A stretch of DNA of 64,000 nt from Salegentibacter sp. 24 (lineage in GTDB: Bacteria > Bacteroidota > Bacteroidia > Flavobacteriales > Flavobacteriaceae). The notes under the pieces were generated by a model. It searched no databases and was not told the origin of the DNA. It saw nothing but the letters and a program-made list of their open reading frames with translations. The stretch lies in the NCBI RefSeq assembly GCF_004362395.1, contig NZ_SNWE01000004.1, positions 159,273-223,272 of the forward strand, given 5' to 3'. Below are positions 25,856-35,936 of the stretch, piece by piece. The first letter of the stretch is position 1, and every line of letters begins with the position of its first letter. The translations under genes and the position numbers were made by a program.

Positions 25856-26914
25856 CTAATATTGATAAACAATGGCGTTTATGTTCATTCCTGCACCAAC
25901 ACTGGCAAACATCACCACATCTCCCTTATCAAGATGCTGATCAGCGATTTGATGTCTAACCACAAGATCGTAAAGCGTAGGAACCGTAGCCACACTGCTG
26001 TTGCCTAGTTCCTGGATGGTCATCGGCATTACCTTATTTGGGACCTTCTGTTTATGCAGTTTAAAGAAGCGTTTTATAATGGCTTCATCCATTTTCTCAT
26101 TTGCCTGGTGAATAAAGATCTTTTTTAGATCTTTTATGTTTTTGCCGCTGTTTTCTAAACAGGTTTTCATCGCTGTCGGCACATGCATTAAGGCAAATTC
26201 ATAAATTTTACGACCATTCATTTTAATATATCGTAAATCCTCTGGAGATTCCGTCCGGTTTGATTTGCCAAAGTAAATATAATTGGCCTCATTAAAGGAA
26301 TAAGTGCCGGATTCGTGGGCAAGGATTCCTCCTTTTTGATTGGTTTCCTCTAAAACTATTGCCCCGGCACCATCAGAGAAAATCATAGAATCACGGTCAT
26401 GCTTATCTACCACGCGAGATAGGGCTTCAGCACCAATCACAAGGCATTTCTTAGCCATTCCCGCCTTAATAAAAGCCTGTGCCTGGATAACGCCTTCAAT
26501 CCAACCCGGGCAGCCAAAAAGAACATCATACCCAACACATTTCGGATTTTTAATGCGTAAATGATATTTCACTCTTGTAGCCATACTTGGAACCGTGTCA
26601 CTTTGTATGCTTGTGTGTTTTACATCACCATAATTATGGGCTACAATAATATAATCCAGGGTTTCAGGATCGGTGCCTGAGGCTTCTAAAGCTTGCTGGG
26701 CGGCAATTACCGCCATATCTGAAGTATTTAAATTCTCCTCCAGGTATCGCCGTTCTTCAATTCCCGTGATAGCCTTAAATTTGGCAATGGTGGTTTTATT
26801 GTCCTGGGGAAATCCTGTTCCGTCAAGATTTAAAAATTCATGGTTATCAAAGTCAGCATTTGTGGTTATAACTTTGGGGATATAACTACCTGTGCCGGTA
26901 ATTTTAATATTCAT
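25856..26914 (-). CDS. 3-oxoacyl-ACP synthase III family protein
   Basis: 352-residue thiolase-fold enzyme. The Cys-His-Asn triad is visible: Cys in FGCPGWIEG, His in FIHQANEKMDEA and Asn in ELGNSSVATVPTLY. The chain is longer than housekeeping FabH (about 320-330), and the N-terminal insert HEFLNLDGTGFPQDNK is unlike FabH. It is therefore probably a specialised acyl-condensing or acyl-transferring enzyme, not the fatty acid initiation enzyme. First gene of the operon with a methyltransferase and a glycosyltransferase. The 165-bp gap to gcvP holds a terminator. Confidence 0.85.
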   Translation of the reverse strand: MNIKITGTGSYIPKVITTNADFDNHEFLNLDGTGFPQDNKTTIAKFKAITGIEERRYLEENLNTSDMAVIAAQQALEASGTDPETLDYIIVAHNYGDVKHTSIQSDTVPSMATRVKYHLRIKNPKCVGYDVLFGCPGWIEGVIQAQAFIKAGMAKKCLVIGAEALSRVVDKHDRDSMIFSDGAGAIVLEETNQKGGILAHESGTYSFNEANYIYFGKSNRTESPEDLRYIKMNGRKIYEFALMHVPTAMKTCLENSGKNIKDLKKIFIHQANEKMDEAIIKRFFKLHKQKVPNKVMPMTIQELGNSSVATVPTLYDLVVRHQIADQHLDKGDVVMFASVGAGMNINAIVYQY

Positions 26915-27021
26915 CTGACTTTTAATTAAGATTAAACTCCAATGTACTAATTACAAATATAATCAGCTTTAAATAAATCTGAAAAATAAACTGAAATGTG
27001 ATCGGAATCATATATAAAAAA

Positions 27022-27069
27022 TGCCTGAAAAAAACCTTGAGGATAATTTCCCTAGAAAATTTTCAGGCA
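27022..27069 (-). terminator. Intrinsic terminator of gcvP
   Basis: Arms TGCCTGAAAA (27022-27031) and TTTTCAGGCA (27060-27069) are perfect complements. On the minus strand the hairpin is followed by a T-run. It begins 11 bp after the gcvP stop. Confidence 0.8.
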
Positions 27070-27079
27070 ATTCTTTATG

Positions 27080-29926
27080 TTATGCATCCATATACTCCTC
27101 AATGGGAGGGCAGGTACACATTAGATTTCTATCTCCAAAGGCTTCGTCTACACGTCTTACACTTGGCCAGAATTTATTTTCGGAAACAAAATTAAGCGGA
27201 TAGGCCGCTTTTTCCCTGGTATATGAAAACTTCCACTCATCTGAGGTCAGCATCGTTATGGTATGCGGGGCGTTTTTAAGGACGTTATCCTCCTGGCTAT
27301 CCAGTTCCTGTATTTCCTGCCTAATAGAAATAAGCGCATCGCAAAACCTGTCCAGTTCGGCTTTACTTTCGCTTTCGGTAGGTTCTATCATCATAGTTCC
27401 TGCCACCGGGAAAGAAACCGTTGGTGCATGGAATCCGTAATCAATTAATCGCTTGGCAATATCAACTACTTCAATACCTTTCTCTTTAAATGGACGACAA
27501 TCCAGGATCATCTCGTGAGCAGCCCGACCGCGTTCTCCAGAGTATAATGTCTTGTAATGATCGTTTAAACGTTCTTTTATATAATTGGCGTTTAATATAG
27601 CATATTCAGTTGCTTTCTGAAGTCCTTTGCTGCCTAACATAGTAATGTAACCGTATGAAATAAGGCAAACTAAAGAAGAACCCCATGGAGCGGAGGAGAT
27701 GGCGCCGATAGCTTTTTCCCCACCCGTCTTGATTACAGGATTACCGGGTAAGAACGGTGCTAATTGTTTGGCAACACAAATGGGACCTACACCGGGACCA
27801 CCGCCCCCGTGAGGAATTGCAAAGGTTTTATGTAAATTCAAATGGCAAACATCGGCACCAATCACCCCGGGATTGGTAAGGCCAACCTGGGCGTTCATAT
27901 TTGCGCCATCCATATAAACCTGCCCCCCGTGATCGTGAATAATTTGCGTAATTTCCTTGATAGCCGATTCAAAGACCCCGTGGGTAGAAGGATAGGTGAC
28001 CATCAAGGCGGCAAGATTATCTTTATATTTTATAGCTTTTTCTCGAAGGTCGTCAACATCTATATTTCCGTTTTCTGAAGCTTTGGTCACTACCACCTTC
28101 ATTCCGGCCATTACCGCGGAAGCTGGGTTGGTTCCGTGCGCTGAAGACGGGATTAAGCATATGTTTCTATGTGCTTCCCCTTTAGATTCGAGGTAGGCTC
28201 TAATTGTCATAAGGCCGGCATATTCTCCCTGTGCGCCTGAATTTGGTTGCAGCGAAGTTGCAGAAAACCCGGTGATTTCCGTTAACTGCTCCTCCAGTCT
28301 TTTCAAAACGATCTGGTAACCCTCGGCCTGATCAACGGGAACAAACGGGTGAATATTTCCCCATTGCGGATTGCTTAAAGGAAGCATTTCCGAAGCCGCA
28401 TTTAATTTCATAGTGCAACTTCCGAGCGAGATCATAGACTGGTTAAGCGAAAGGTCCTTTCGCTCCAGTTTTTTGATATAACGCATCAATTCGGTTTCCG
28501 AATGATAAAGGTTAAAAACTTTATGAGTCAGAAATTCCGTTTTTCTTTGTAAGGCCGAAGGAATTGTTTCTTCTTCATTTAGCCTTTCAATTTCAGCGGC
28601 ATTTTTACCGCCAACTGAAGCGAATACTTTTAAAATATTATTGATATCCTCCTGGGTTGTGGTTTCATTGAGTGAAATACAAACCGTTTCGGAATCAGGA
28701 TAATAAAAGTTGATTTCGTTCTTTTCAGCCTCAGTTTTAATTTTTTTAGCATCTGCCTTGACCTGGAGCGTATCAAAATAGGCGGAATTGACTTGTTTAA
28801 GCCCCATTTTTTCTAACTCTTCAGCTAAAGTCACTGTAGAGAAGTGAACGGTATCAGCAATATATTTTAACCCGCTAGGACCGTGGTAAACTGCATACAT
28901 CCCTGCCATAACGGCCAATAAGACCTGAGCAGTGCAAATATTTGAAGTAGCTTTATCGCGCTTGATGTGTTGTTCCCTGGTTTGAAGTGCCATTCTCAAG
29001 GCATGGTTACCATCGATATCTTTGGTTACACCAATAATTCTTCCGGGAAGATTTCTTTTATAATCTTCTTTGGTTGCAAAATATGCAGCATGAGGACCGC
29101 CATAACCTAACGGAATCCCAAATCGCTGGGTGGTGCCAACCACGACATCTACACCAAGTTCTCCCGGTGCCTGTAGTTTTACCAAACTCAAAATGTCGGC
29201 AGCAACGGCCACTTTTATCCCTGCATTTTTACATTTAGAAACAAAAGCTGCATAATCGAAAACCTGACCGTATTTGCCCGGATATTGTAGCAAAGCGCCA
29301 AAGAATTGCTCGTTAAAATCAAATTCCTGGTGATTACCCACCACAAGCTCAATGCCCATAAAATCCGCACGGGTTTTAATGAGGTCTATAGTTTGAGGTA
29401 AGACCTGCTCAGAAACAAAGAATTTATTAACTTCATTTTTCTTTTGCTTACGATCTCGCACCGCGAATAAAAGCCCCATAGCTTCCGCCGCTGCAGTTGA
29501 CTCGTCTAAAAGTGAGGCATTGGCTATTTCCATCCCGGTAAGATCGCTTACCATAGTTTGGAAATTCAATAAAGCTTCCAGTCTTCCCTGTGCAATTTCC
29601 GCCTGGTACGGGGTGTAGGCGGTATACCAACCCGGGTTTTCCAAAATATTCCTTTGAATAACTGCCGGTAAGATTCCCTGGTGATAACCAAGACCTATAT
29701 AGCTCTTAAAAATCTTGTTTTTAGCTGCAAGTTTTCCAATATGCTCCGCGTATTGGTTTTCACTGAGTGCCGAAGGTAAATTTAATGGCGATTTTAAACG
29801 AATATCGTCAGGGATGGTTTCGTATATCAGTTGTTCTAACGTATCTACACCAATGGTGTCCAACATAGCCTGTAGATTGCTTTCTCTAGGGCCAATATGG
29901 CGTAGGGCAAAAGAATCTGTTCTCAT
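27080..29926 (-). CDS. gcvP: Glycine dehydrogenase (decarboxylating), P protein
   Basis: 948 residues, the normal single-chain length. The pyridoxal phosphate enzyme decarboxylates glycine and loads the aminomethyl group onto the GcvH lipoyl arm. The PLP-binding Lys is in [18 protein letters not shown] near residue 700, and the N-terminal RHIGPRESN and PVGTM-like [13 protein letters not shown] text are typical. It is a monocistronic unit by its flanking terminator and divergent neighbour. The H and T proteins are not in the window. Confidence 0.97.
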   Translation of the reverse strand: MRTDSFALRHIGPRESNLQAMLDTIGVDTLEQLIYETIPDDIRLKSPLNLPSALSENQYAEHIGKLAAKNKIFKSYIGLGYHQGILPAVIQRNILENPGWYTAYTPYQAEIAQGRLEALLNFQTMVSDLTGMEIANASLLDESTAAAEAMGLLFAVRDRKQKKNEVNKFFVSEQVLPQTIDLIKTRADFMGIELVVGNHQEFDFNEQFFGALLQYPGKYGQVFDYAAFVSKCKNAGIKVAVAADILSLVKLQAPGELGVDVVVGTTQRFGIPLGYGGPHAAYFATKEDYKRNLPGRIIGVTKDIDGNHALRMALQTREQHIKRDKATSNICTAQVLLAVMAGMYAVYHGPSGLKYIADTVHFSTVTLAEELEKMGLKQVNSAYFDTLQVKADAKKIKTEAEKNEINFYYPDSETVCISLNETTTQEDINNILKVFASVGGKNAAEIERLNEEETIPSALQRKTEFLTHKVFNLYHSETELMRYIKKLERKDLSLNQSMISLGSCTMKLNAASEMLPLSNPQWGNIHPFVPVDQAEGYQIVLKRLEEQLTEITGFSATSLQPNSGAQGEYAGLMTIRAYLESKGEAHRNICLIPSSAHGTNPASAVMAGMKVVVTKASENGNIDVDDLREKAIKYKDNLAALMVTYPSTHGVFESAIKEITQIIHDHGGQVYMDGANMNAQVGLTNPGVIGADVCHLNLHKTFAIPHGGGGPGVGPICVAKQLAPFLPGNPVIKTGGEKAIGAISSAPWGSSLVCLISYGYITMLGSKGLQKATEYAILNANYIKERLNDHYKTLYSGERGRAAHEMILDCRPFKEKGIEVVDIAKRLIDYGFHAPTVSFPVAGTMMIEPTESESKAELDRFCDALISIRQEIQELDSQEDNVLKNAPHTITMLTSDEWKFSYTREKAAYPLNFVSENKFWPSVRRVDEAFGDRNLMCTCPPIEEYMDA

Positions 29927-30057
29927 TAAAATAAAGTTGTGGTTTTGTGCTGCGAAAGTACATATTTTTAACGTAAATTTTTAGTGTTTAGGCCGATACA
30001 CTTGTTAAGATTTGAACGCACAATCCTGGTTGCGGCTAGAATGATTATTTTAGCAGC

Positions 30058-30876
30058 ATGTGGGGGTTAAAAAAAATTCTTGACTTTTATATAAATAGCA
30101 GTCTGCACGTGGCTTTGGCCGTGGTTTCTTTAAGCATTTTAAGTTTTCTGGAATTCCATATTGAATTGGATAAAGACCTGCTGCTTTTTATATTCCTGGG
30201 AAGTATTACCGGCTATAATTTTGTAAAATACGCTGGCATTGCCAGACTTCATCATGCCAGTCTGGCCAGGAACCTAAAACTGCTACAAATTTTCTCATTT
30301 TTCTGCTTTCTAGCCTTTGTATATTTTGCTTTTCAACAGGAGTTAAAAACAATTTTGGTTTCTGGGATTTTAGGAGTTTTTACTTTGCTTTACGCAATTC
30401 CCCCAGGAAAAAACAAGCAAAATTTACGAAATATAGGGGGTGTTAAAATTTTTATTATCGCCATGGTATGGGCAGGCGTTACGGTTATTTTGCCTGTAAT
30501 AGATCAGGCAGGTTTTTATAAGGTGAGCATTACTTTTTTCCAACGTTTTTTCTTTGTGATCGCTATAACGCTTCCCTTTGAGATAAGAGACCTTAAATTT
30601 GATTCCGGGGATTTAAATACTATCCCCCAACAAACTGGAATAGCAAATACTAAGAGAATTGGTTATATTTTACTTGCACTTATGCTGGCTTTTGAATTTT
30701 TAAAGCCTGGCGCTTCAATAATAAATTTTATCGCTCTTAGTATGACTTTATTGATTTCAGCATTTTTTATTAAAGCCGCAGAAGTGGATCAACATAAATA
30801 TTATTCGGCCTTTTGGGTGGAGGGGATTCCTGTATTTTGGTTGTTTTGCTGGCTGGTAGTTAAGATTCTTTTTTAG
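30058..30876 (+). CDS. UbiA-like polytopic membrane protein
   Basis: 272 residues with about eight membrane helices. The segment FVIAITLPFEIRDLKFDSGD strongly resembles the second Asp-rich motif of UbiA prenyltransferases (DxxxD, here RDLKFD). The first Asp-rich motif (NDxxDxxxD) is replaced by NFVKYAGIARLHHAS near residue 55, lacking the Asp cluster. It may therefore not be a working prenyltransferase. No partner genes nearby suggest a pathway. It is divergent from gcvP, and its 3' end overlaps the next convergent gene by 17 bp. Confidence 0.65.
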   Translation: MWGLKKILDFYINSSLHVALAVVSLSILSFLEFHIELDKDLLLFIFLGSITGYNFVKYAGIARLHHASLARNLKLLQIFSFFCFLAFVYFAFQQELKTILVSGILGVFTLLYAIPPGKNKQNLRNIGGVKIFIIAMVWAGVTVILPVIDQAGFYKVSITFFQRFFFVIAITLPFEIRDLKFDSGDLNTIPQQTGIANTKRIGYILLALMLAFEFLKPGASIINFIALSMTLLISAFFIKAAEVDQHKYYSAFWVEGIPVFWLFCWLVVKILF

Positions 30877-31123
30877 CCATCTCCTTTTCGATGCGGTTTC
30901 TCCATGCCTTTTTTTCTTCTTCGGAGCAGGTTTTGACCTTGGATTTTTTAATTAAGCGGGTAAGTTTAGTATTTTTGGAGGTATACTTCCGGCAAGGTTT
31001 GCATAAAAGCAGGTGCATGAGCATAGCGATCTTTTCTCGGGTTCCAGCTTCGTTGTACTGGCTTTTATCACAGCAGTTTTCAGCTTTTGAACAATCAAAA
31101 ATGAAAAAATTTCGTTTCGGCAT
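30860..31123 (-). CDS. Small Cys-rich protein, candidate anti-sigma factor
   Basis: 87 residues, basic, with Cys pairs at CSKAENCCD and an H-x4-C-x2-C pattern in HLLLCKPCRKYT. That recalls zinc-finger anti-sigma domains (ZAS, HxxxCxxC) though the spacing is one residue off. No membrane helix. It starts 3 bp after the sigma factor stop on the same strand. The gene order sigma then small Cys-rich protein is typical of sigma/anti-sigma pairs, so that role is inferred from position and motif. Confidence 0.6.
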   Translation of the reverse strand: MPKRNFFIFDCSKAENCCDKSQYNEAGTREKIAMLMHLLLCKPCRKYTSKNTKLTRLIKKSKVKTCSEEEKKAWRNRIEKEMAKKES

Positions 31124-31126
31124 AAT

Positions 31127-31678
31127 TTAGAACCAGTTTTTTTCAAGGCAGGCGGCCAAAGCGGTACGTGCCCTGTGAATAATTACCCAAAGGTTAGACG
31201 GACTAATATTGAATTCTTTACAAACTGCTTCAGTGTCAGCCTCATCAATGGTTTTCATTTTGAAAATAGCGGCATGTTTCTCGTTTATCTGCTCAAGACA
31301 TTCTAAAATAGCCAGTCCTAGCTCCGTGTTTTCCATATCATCCTCGGCAGAGCGATCAAAAGTATCGGCTACCTGTTCTTCCAGCCAGTCTCCATTATTT
31401 TCAGAATCCGAATAATTAATACGCACCTCTGCTTTACCTTTTTGTGAATTTATCTTGCGATAATGATCTATAATTTTACGTTTTAAAATGGAAATAAGCC
31501 AGGTGCGCTCGGTGGCTCTTCCTTCAAAATTATCTTTAGAATTAAGCCCAGCCAGAAAGGTTTCCGAAATTAAATCGTTGGCCACCTCGCGATCGTTTAC
31601 CCTAACAATTGCATAGTTAAACAGGTAATCTGAATATTTGTCCACCCATTTTGTAGGATCGAGTTGGTGAGTTGGCAT
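31127..31678 (-). CDS. ECF-type RNA polymerase sigma-70 factor
   Basis: 183 residues. Region 2 is seen as DYLFNYAIVRVNDREVANDLISETFL and the RTWLISILKRKIIDHYRK segment. Region 4 is at about 120-175 with the helix-turn-helix TEAVCKEFNISPSNLWVIIHRAR. An acidic linker separates the regions. It would direct polymerase to a small regulon, probably under control of the adjacent Cys-rich protein. Targets are not evident from this window. Confidence 0.9.
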   Translation of the reverse strand: MPTHQLDPTKWVDKYSDYLFNYAIVRVNDREVANDLISETFLAGLNSKDNFEGRATERTWLISILKRKIIDHYRKINSQKGKAEVRINYSDSENNGDWLEEQVADTFDRSAEDDMENTELGLAILECLEQINEKHAAIFKMKTIDEADTEAVCKEFNISPSNLWVIIHRARTALAACLEKNWF

Positions 31679-31778
31679 AAGCTAGCTTCAAGGTCACTTC
31701 AAAATTAACAAAAGTATTTGGATATATAAGCTATTGATCTTATAAGCTTTTATCGCAAAAAACTTTGAAGAAAGGGCA

Positions 31779-31802
31779 AGCGGTTTGAAACTACAAACCG
31801 CT
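31779..31802. repeat. Inverted repeat after the M3 peptidase gene
   Basis: AGCGGTTTG (31779-31787) and CAAACCGCT (31794-31802) form a perfect 9-bp stem with a 6-nt loop just beyond the M3 peptidase stop. No good T-run follows on either strand, so terminator activity is uncertain. Confidence 0.5.
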
Positions 31803-31809
31803 AATAACT

Positions 31810-33846
31810 TTATTGTTTTTCAATCAGTCCGGCACGTTTAAGTAAAGCATCGGGTTTGGGTTCTTTACCTCGGAATTTTTTATAGAGGGTCATCGGATGG
31901 TCCGTACCGCCCTGGGAAAGGATAGTTGTCTTAAATTTATTGGCAACTTCCCGACTAAAGATTCCGTGTTGCTGGAAATATTCAAAGGTATCGGCATCTA
32001 AAACTTCCGCCCATTTATAGGAGTAATACCCAGCTGAGTATCCGCCCTGGAAAATATGGGAGAATGCGGTACTCATACAATTTTCTGCTACATTTGGAAA
32101 TAATTTTGTACGCTCAAAGGCTTTGTCCTCATTAGCTTTGACCTCTTTAATTGAAGAAGGATTAACCCCGTGCCAGCTCAAATCCAGCATGCCAAAACTA
32201 AGTTGTCTAAGGGTGGCCATTCCTTCCTGGAAATTTGCCGATTCCCTTATTTTCTGAATCAGTTCCATAGGTATTACGGCCCCGGTATCGTAGTGTTTTG
32301 CAAACAACTGAAGTGCTTCCTTTTCGTAGCACCAATTCTCTAATAACTGACTGGGTAGTTCCACAAAATCCCAGTATACGTTCGCACCGGAAAGACTCGG
32401 ATACTGCGTATCACCCAACATCCCGTGCAAGGCATGCCCAAATTCGTGGAAAAGGGTAGTGACTTCATTAAATGTAAGCAGCGAAGGTTGTTTTTCAGAA
32501 GGTTTGGTGAAATTGCAAACAATAGAAATATGCGGACGTTCTTCCATACCGTCTTTTTTGTATTGAAACTTATAACCCGTCATCCAGGCGCCATCGCGTT
32601 TGCCGGGTCTAGGGTGGAAATCGGCATAGAAAAGTGCGATTTCTTTTTTATTTTCATCAATAACCCGGTAGGTTTTTACGTCTTTGTGATATTTATCCAC
32701 ATCAAAAACTTCCTGGAAACTAAGATCATAAAGTTTATTGGCTACCGTGAAAACGCCTTCTATTACATTTTCAAGTTTAAAATAAGGTTTGAGTTTTTCA
32801 TCATCGAGATCAAATAATTTCTGTTTGAGTTTTTCGCTATAATATGCCGCATCCCATTTTTGTAATTGATCTATGCCATCCAAATCTCTGGCGAAATTTT
32901 CTAGCTCTGCAAATTCACGTTCAGCAGCGGGTTTAGCCTTTTCAAGAATTTCCTCTAAAAAGCTGTTTACTTTTTCCGGAGTTTCTGCCATACGTTCTTC
33001 CAGAACAAAGTGAGCATGGGTTTTGTAACCCAGGAGTTGTGCGCGTTTATATCTTAATTGAGCGATCTGCAGCACATTTTTCTGATTATCCAATTCGTCC
33101 TGGTGAAAGCCCTTGGAACCAAAGGCAAGCGCCATTTTTTTTCTTAGATCCCTGTTTTGAGCATATTTCATAAAAGGGAGGTAACTGGGGTACTCCAGGG
33201 TAAATATCCAGCCCTTTTTTCCTTTTGAACTGGCCACCTGTGCCGCTTCTTCCCTAAAGCTTTCAGGAAGTCCTTTTAAATCATTTTCATCGGTGAGCTG
33301 TAATTCAAATTTGTTAGTTTCGGCAAGTACATTTTGACCGAAATCCAAACTTAACTTTGAAAGGGATTTGTCAATATCTCTAAGTTCGTTTTGTTTTTCA
33401 ATAGGTAAGTTTGCACCGTTGCGAGCAAAAGCCTTGTATTTTCTATCTAATAGTGTGTTTTGTTCGGTATTTAGATCAAGTGTTTCTTTTTTTAAGTAAA
33501 CCGATTTCACTCTTTCAAAAAGCGCTTTATTGAGGATTATATCGTTCCTGAATTCTGATAGAATCGGGGAAACTTCCTGAGCGATTTGCTGAATTTCTTC
33601 ATTGGTCTCAGCGGAATTAAGATTAAAGAATATACTGGTGACCCGGTCTAATTTTTCTCCTGAAAATTCTAAGGTTTCAATGGTATTATAAAAGCTGGGT
33701 TCTTCAGGATTTGTGCTAATCGCATTTATTTCTTCCCTGGCCATTTCAATGGCTTTGATAATCGCAGGTTTAAAATGCTGGTTTTTAATTGTTGAAAACG
33801 GAGCGTAATCAAATTCCTGTAAAAGGGGATTATTTTGAGTGGTCAT
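31810..33846 (-). CDS. M3-family oligopeptidase (oligopeptidase A/Dcp type)
   Basis: 678 residues, the usual family length. The zinc motif HEFGHALHG sits near residue 465 with the third-ligand Glu about 25 residues on (ANVYWDFVELPSQ). The C-terminal half GYSAGYYSYKWAEVLDADTF is typical of M3A members. There is no signal peptide, so it acts in the cytoplasm on short peptides. It stands alone between the sigma operon and the purE unit. Whether it prefers dipeptidyl carboxypeptidase or endopeptidase action cannot be told. Confidence 0.92.
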   Translation of the reverse strand: MTTQNNPLLQEFDYAPFSTIKNQHFKPAIIKAIEMAREEINAISTNPEEPSFYNTIETLEFSGEKLDRVTSIFFNLNSAETNEEIQQIAQEVSPILSEFRNDIILNKALFERVKSVYLKKETLDLNTEQNTLLDRKYKAFARNGANLPIEKQNELRDIDKSLSKLSLDFGQNVLAETNKFELQLTDENDLKGLPESFREEAAQVASSKGKKGWIFTLEYPSYLPFMKYAQNRDLRKKMALAFGSKGFHQDELDNQKNVLQIAQLRYKRAQLLGYKTHAHFVLEERMAETPEKVNSFLEEILEKAKPAAEREFAELENFARDLDGIDQLQKWDAAYYSEKLKQKLFDLDDEKLKPYFKLENVIEGVFTVANKLYDLSFQEVFDVDKYHKDVKTYRVIDENKKEIALFYADFHPRPGKRDGAWMTGYKFQYKKDGMEERPHISIVCNFTKPSEKQPSLLTFNEVTTLFHEFGHALHGMLGDTQYPSLSGANVYWDFVELPSQLLENWCYEKEALQLFAKHYDTGAVIPMELIQKIRESANFQEGMATLRQLSFGMLDLSWHGVNPSSIKEVKANEDKAFERTKLFPNVAENCMSTAFSHIFQGGYSAGYYSYKWAEVLDADTFEYFQQHGIFSREVANKFKTTILSQGGTDHPMTLYKKFRGKEPKPDALLKRAGLIEKQ

Positions 33847-34110
33847 TATCTCTGGTTGCTTTTTAATTTGAAATGTCTAATTTATTTATTAATCACTGTT
33901 TAAGCGATTTTAGGCATGTACTTAACTTAAATTTGACGTTTTTAGTAAGTTTTTTTAACGCAAAACATTTTTTTTATGGGAAAAACTGTATATTTCAGCT
34001 TTAAAATATTGAACGTTTTAAAATTGTAGTAGCTTTTAAAGTTTTTCTGGTTTAAATATTTAGAATGGTTAATAAATAATTGTACAGATTTAGGTAAGTT
34101 TACTACAAAG

Positions 34111-34136
34111 AAAGCCACGTCTTGCGACGTGGCTTT
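34111..34136 (-). terminator. Intrinsic terminator of purK-purE
   Basis: Perfect 11-bp stem AAAGCCACGTC / GACGTGGCTTT with a TTGC loop, 7 bp after the purE stop on the minus strand. The A-run beside the low-coordinate arm gives a short T-run on the minus strand. Confidence 0.85.
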
Positions 34137-34142
34137 TGCTTT

Positions 34143-34628
34143 TTATCGCTTTACTTTTTTAGAGCCTTCAATTACTTTTTCTTTGAGGCCCTCTTTATAA
34201 ACCAGAATTTTATCTAAGGTACATTTATCAGAAGCGCCAATTATTTGAGCCGCTAAAATTCCTGCGTTTTTTGCTCCGTTAAGTGCTACTGTAGCTACCG
34301 GGACACCACCCGGCATTTGTAAGATAGATAAAACCGAATCCCAGCCATCAATAGAATTACTGGATTTAACCGGAACTCCAATTACCGGAAGGGGGGAAAG
34401 CGAGGCAATCATTCCAGGGAGGTGAGCGGCGCCACCGGCACCGGCTATAATCACTTTTATTCCACGCTGGTGCGCAGTCTTTCCATATTCAAATAATTTT
34501 TCTGGGGTACGGTGGGCAGAAACGATATCTACTTCCACTTCCAGGTCGAAGCCTTCCAGAATGTCTATGGCTTCCTGCATTACCGGAAGATCGCTGGTGC
34601 TTCCCATTATTACTGCTACTTTGTTCAT
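34143..34628 (-). CDS. purE: 5-(carboxyamino)imidazole ribonucleotide mutase
   Basis: 161 residues, class I PurE. Converts N5-CAIR from PurK to CAIR in purine synthesis. MGSTSDLPVM phosphate loop, SAHRTPEKL with the catalytic His, and AGAGGAAHLPGM are conserved. The gene follows purK after 29 bp on the same strand, so both steps are made from one transcript that ends at the 34111 hairpin. Confidence 0.96.
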   Translation of the reverse strand: MNKVAVIMGSTSDLPVMQEAIDILEGFDLEVEVDIVSAHRTPEKLFEYGKTAHQRGIKVIIAGAGGAAHLPGMIASLSPLPVIGVPVKSSNSIDGWDSVLSILQMPGGVPVATVALNGAKNAGILAAQIIGASDKCTLDKILVYKEGLKEKVIEGSKKVKR

Positions 34629-34657
34629 AATTATAGTTTCAAAAAACTTTGTAAACC

Positions 34658-35818
34658 TTATTGTTTAGAAATAACTTTTATTGAATTCTTAACATTTTCT
34701 GCAATTCTTCTCGCTTCCGAAAGATCTTTATTTACGATGGTAACGTGACCCATTTTCCGAAATGGACGAGTCATTTTTTTGCCGTAAATATGTGGTGTTA
34801 CTCCCGGCATCCTCATTATCTTTTCAATATTCTCATATACCACTTCGCCCTGGTGATTCTGATCACCTACCAAATTTACCATAATTCCACCGACTTTACT
34901 ATCGGTATTTCCCAGTGGTAAATCTAAAATAGCACGAAGGTGTTGTTCAAACTGATTGGTATAACTCGATTCAATACTATAATGCCCGCTGTTATGTGGT
35001 CTGGGTGCGACTTCATTCACCAGAATTTCATCAGCTTCTGTTTGAAACATTTCAACAGCTAGCAGGCCGACGTGCTTAAATGCCTCGGATACGTTAACCG
35101 CCAGCTTCCTGGCTTTTTTTTCCACCGAATCTTCGATCCTGGCAGGACAAATTACATATTCTACCTGGTTGGCTGTGGGGTGGAATTCCATCTCTACTAC
35201 CGGATAGGTTTTTACCTCTCCTGAAGCTGATCTAGCTACAATTACTGCCAATTCATTTTTAAAAGGAACAAGGGTTTCCGCAATGCATTCTGCATCCGGG
35301 AGCTCCTGTATAGCTTCCATGCTTTTTATTACCGAAACTCCTTTTCCATCATAACCCCCGGTTGTACTTTTCCAAACGAAAGGCAGATGCGTTTCACCTT
35401 TCTCTAGGGCGGAAATCAATTCTTTTTTGGTGGAATAAACTTTAAAATCAGCGGTTGGAATTTGATGTTTTTTATAAAAATTCTTTTGAACTCCCTTATT
35501 CTGAATCTTCTCCAGAGTTTCAGCCGCAGGATAGGTTTTTACACCTTCCTGCTGTAGTTGCTTTAATGCTTCGATATTTACACCTTCTATTTCAAAAGTG
35601 AGCACGTCCACTTTTCTTCCGAAGTTAATCACCGTATCAAAATCCATAAGATCCCCGGTTTCGAAATAATCACAGGCAATTTTGCAGGGGGCTTCAGGGT
35701 TTGGATCTATAACATTGGTTTGGATATCGTATTTGCGGGTTTCATAAAGCATCATTTTGCCCAATTGTCCCCCACCTAGAATTCCCAATTTAAAATCGGA
35801 AGAAAAATAATTGATCAT
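34658..35818 (-). CDS. purK: N5-carboxyaminoimidazole ribonucleotide synthase
   Basis: 386-residue ATP-grasp enzyme that carboxylates AIR with bicarbonate and ATP to give N5-CAIR. N-terminal GILGGGQLGKMMLYETRK, the ATP-grasp loop STTGGYDGKGVSVI and NEVAPRPHNSGHYSIES are diagnostic. It is the first gene of purK-purE and is divergent from hpt-adk, both being purine-related genes; the two share a 118-bp promoter region. Confidence 0.95.
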   Translation of the reverse strand: MINYFSSDFKLGILGGGQLGKMMLYETRKYDIQTNVIDPNPEAPCKIACDYFETGDLMDFDTVINFGRKVDVLTFEIEGVNIEALKQLQQEGVKTYPAAETLEKIQNKGVQKNFYKKHQIPTADFKVYSTKKELISALEKGETHLPFVWKSTTGGYDGKGVSVIKSMEAIQELPDAECIAETLVPFKNELAVIVARSASGEVKTYPVVEMEFHPTANQVEYVICPARIEDSVEKKARKLAVNVSEAFKHVGLLAVEMFQTEADEILVNEVAPRPHNSGHYSIESSYTNQFEQHLRAILDLPLGNTDSKVGGIMVNLVGDQNHQGEVVYENIEKIMRMPGVTPHIYGKKMTRPFRKMGHVTIVNKDLSEARRIAENVKNSIKVISKQ

Positions 35819-35888
35819 ACCGTGAATGTTTCCGCAAAAATAATTTTTTCGGTCAAGCTGTGCTATTATTCTTATGGAAATCTGGCAG

Positions 35889-35916
35889 TTTGGGTTGTTA
35901 AGAATCCTTATCTTTG
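35889..35916 (+). promoter_or_regulatory. Promoter of the hpt-adk/obgE operon
   Basis: TTTG (35889-35892), 16 bp, then TATCTTTG (35909-35916), an exact -7 match. It lies 20 bp before the TTG start codon of the fusion gene. Best complete -33/-7 pair seen among the ordinary genes here. Confidence 0.6.
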
Positions 35917-35936
35917 CCCTTTAAAATTTTTCAGAT

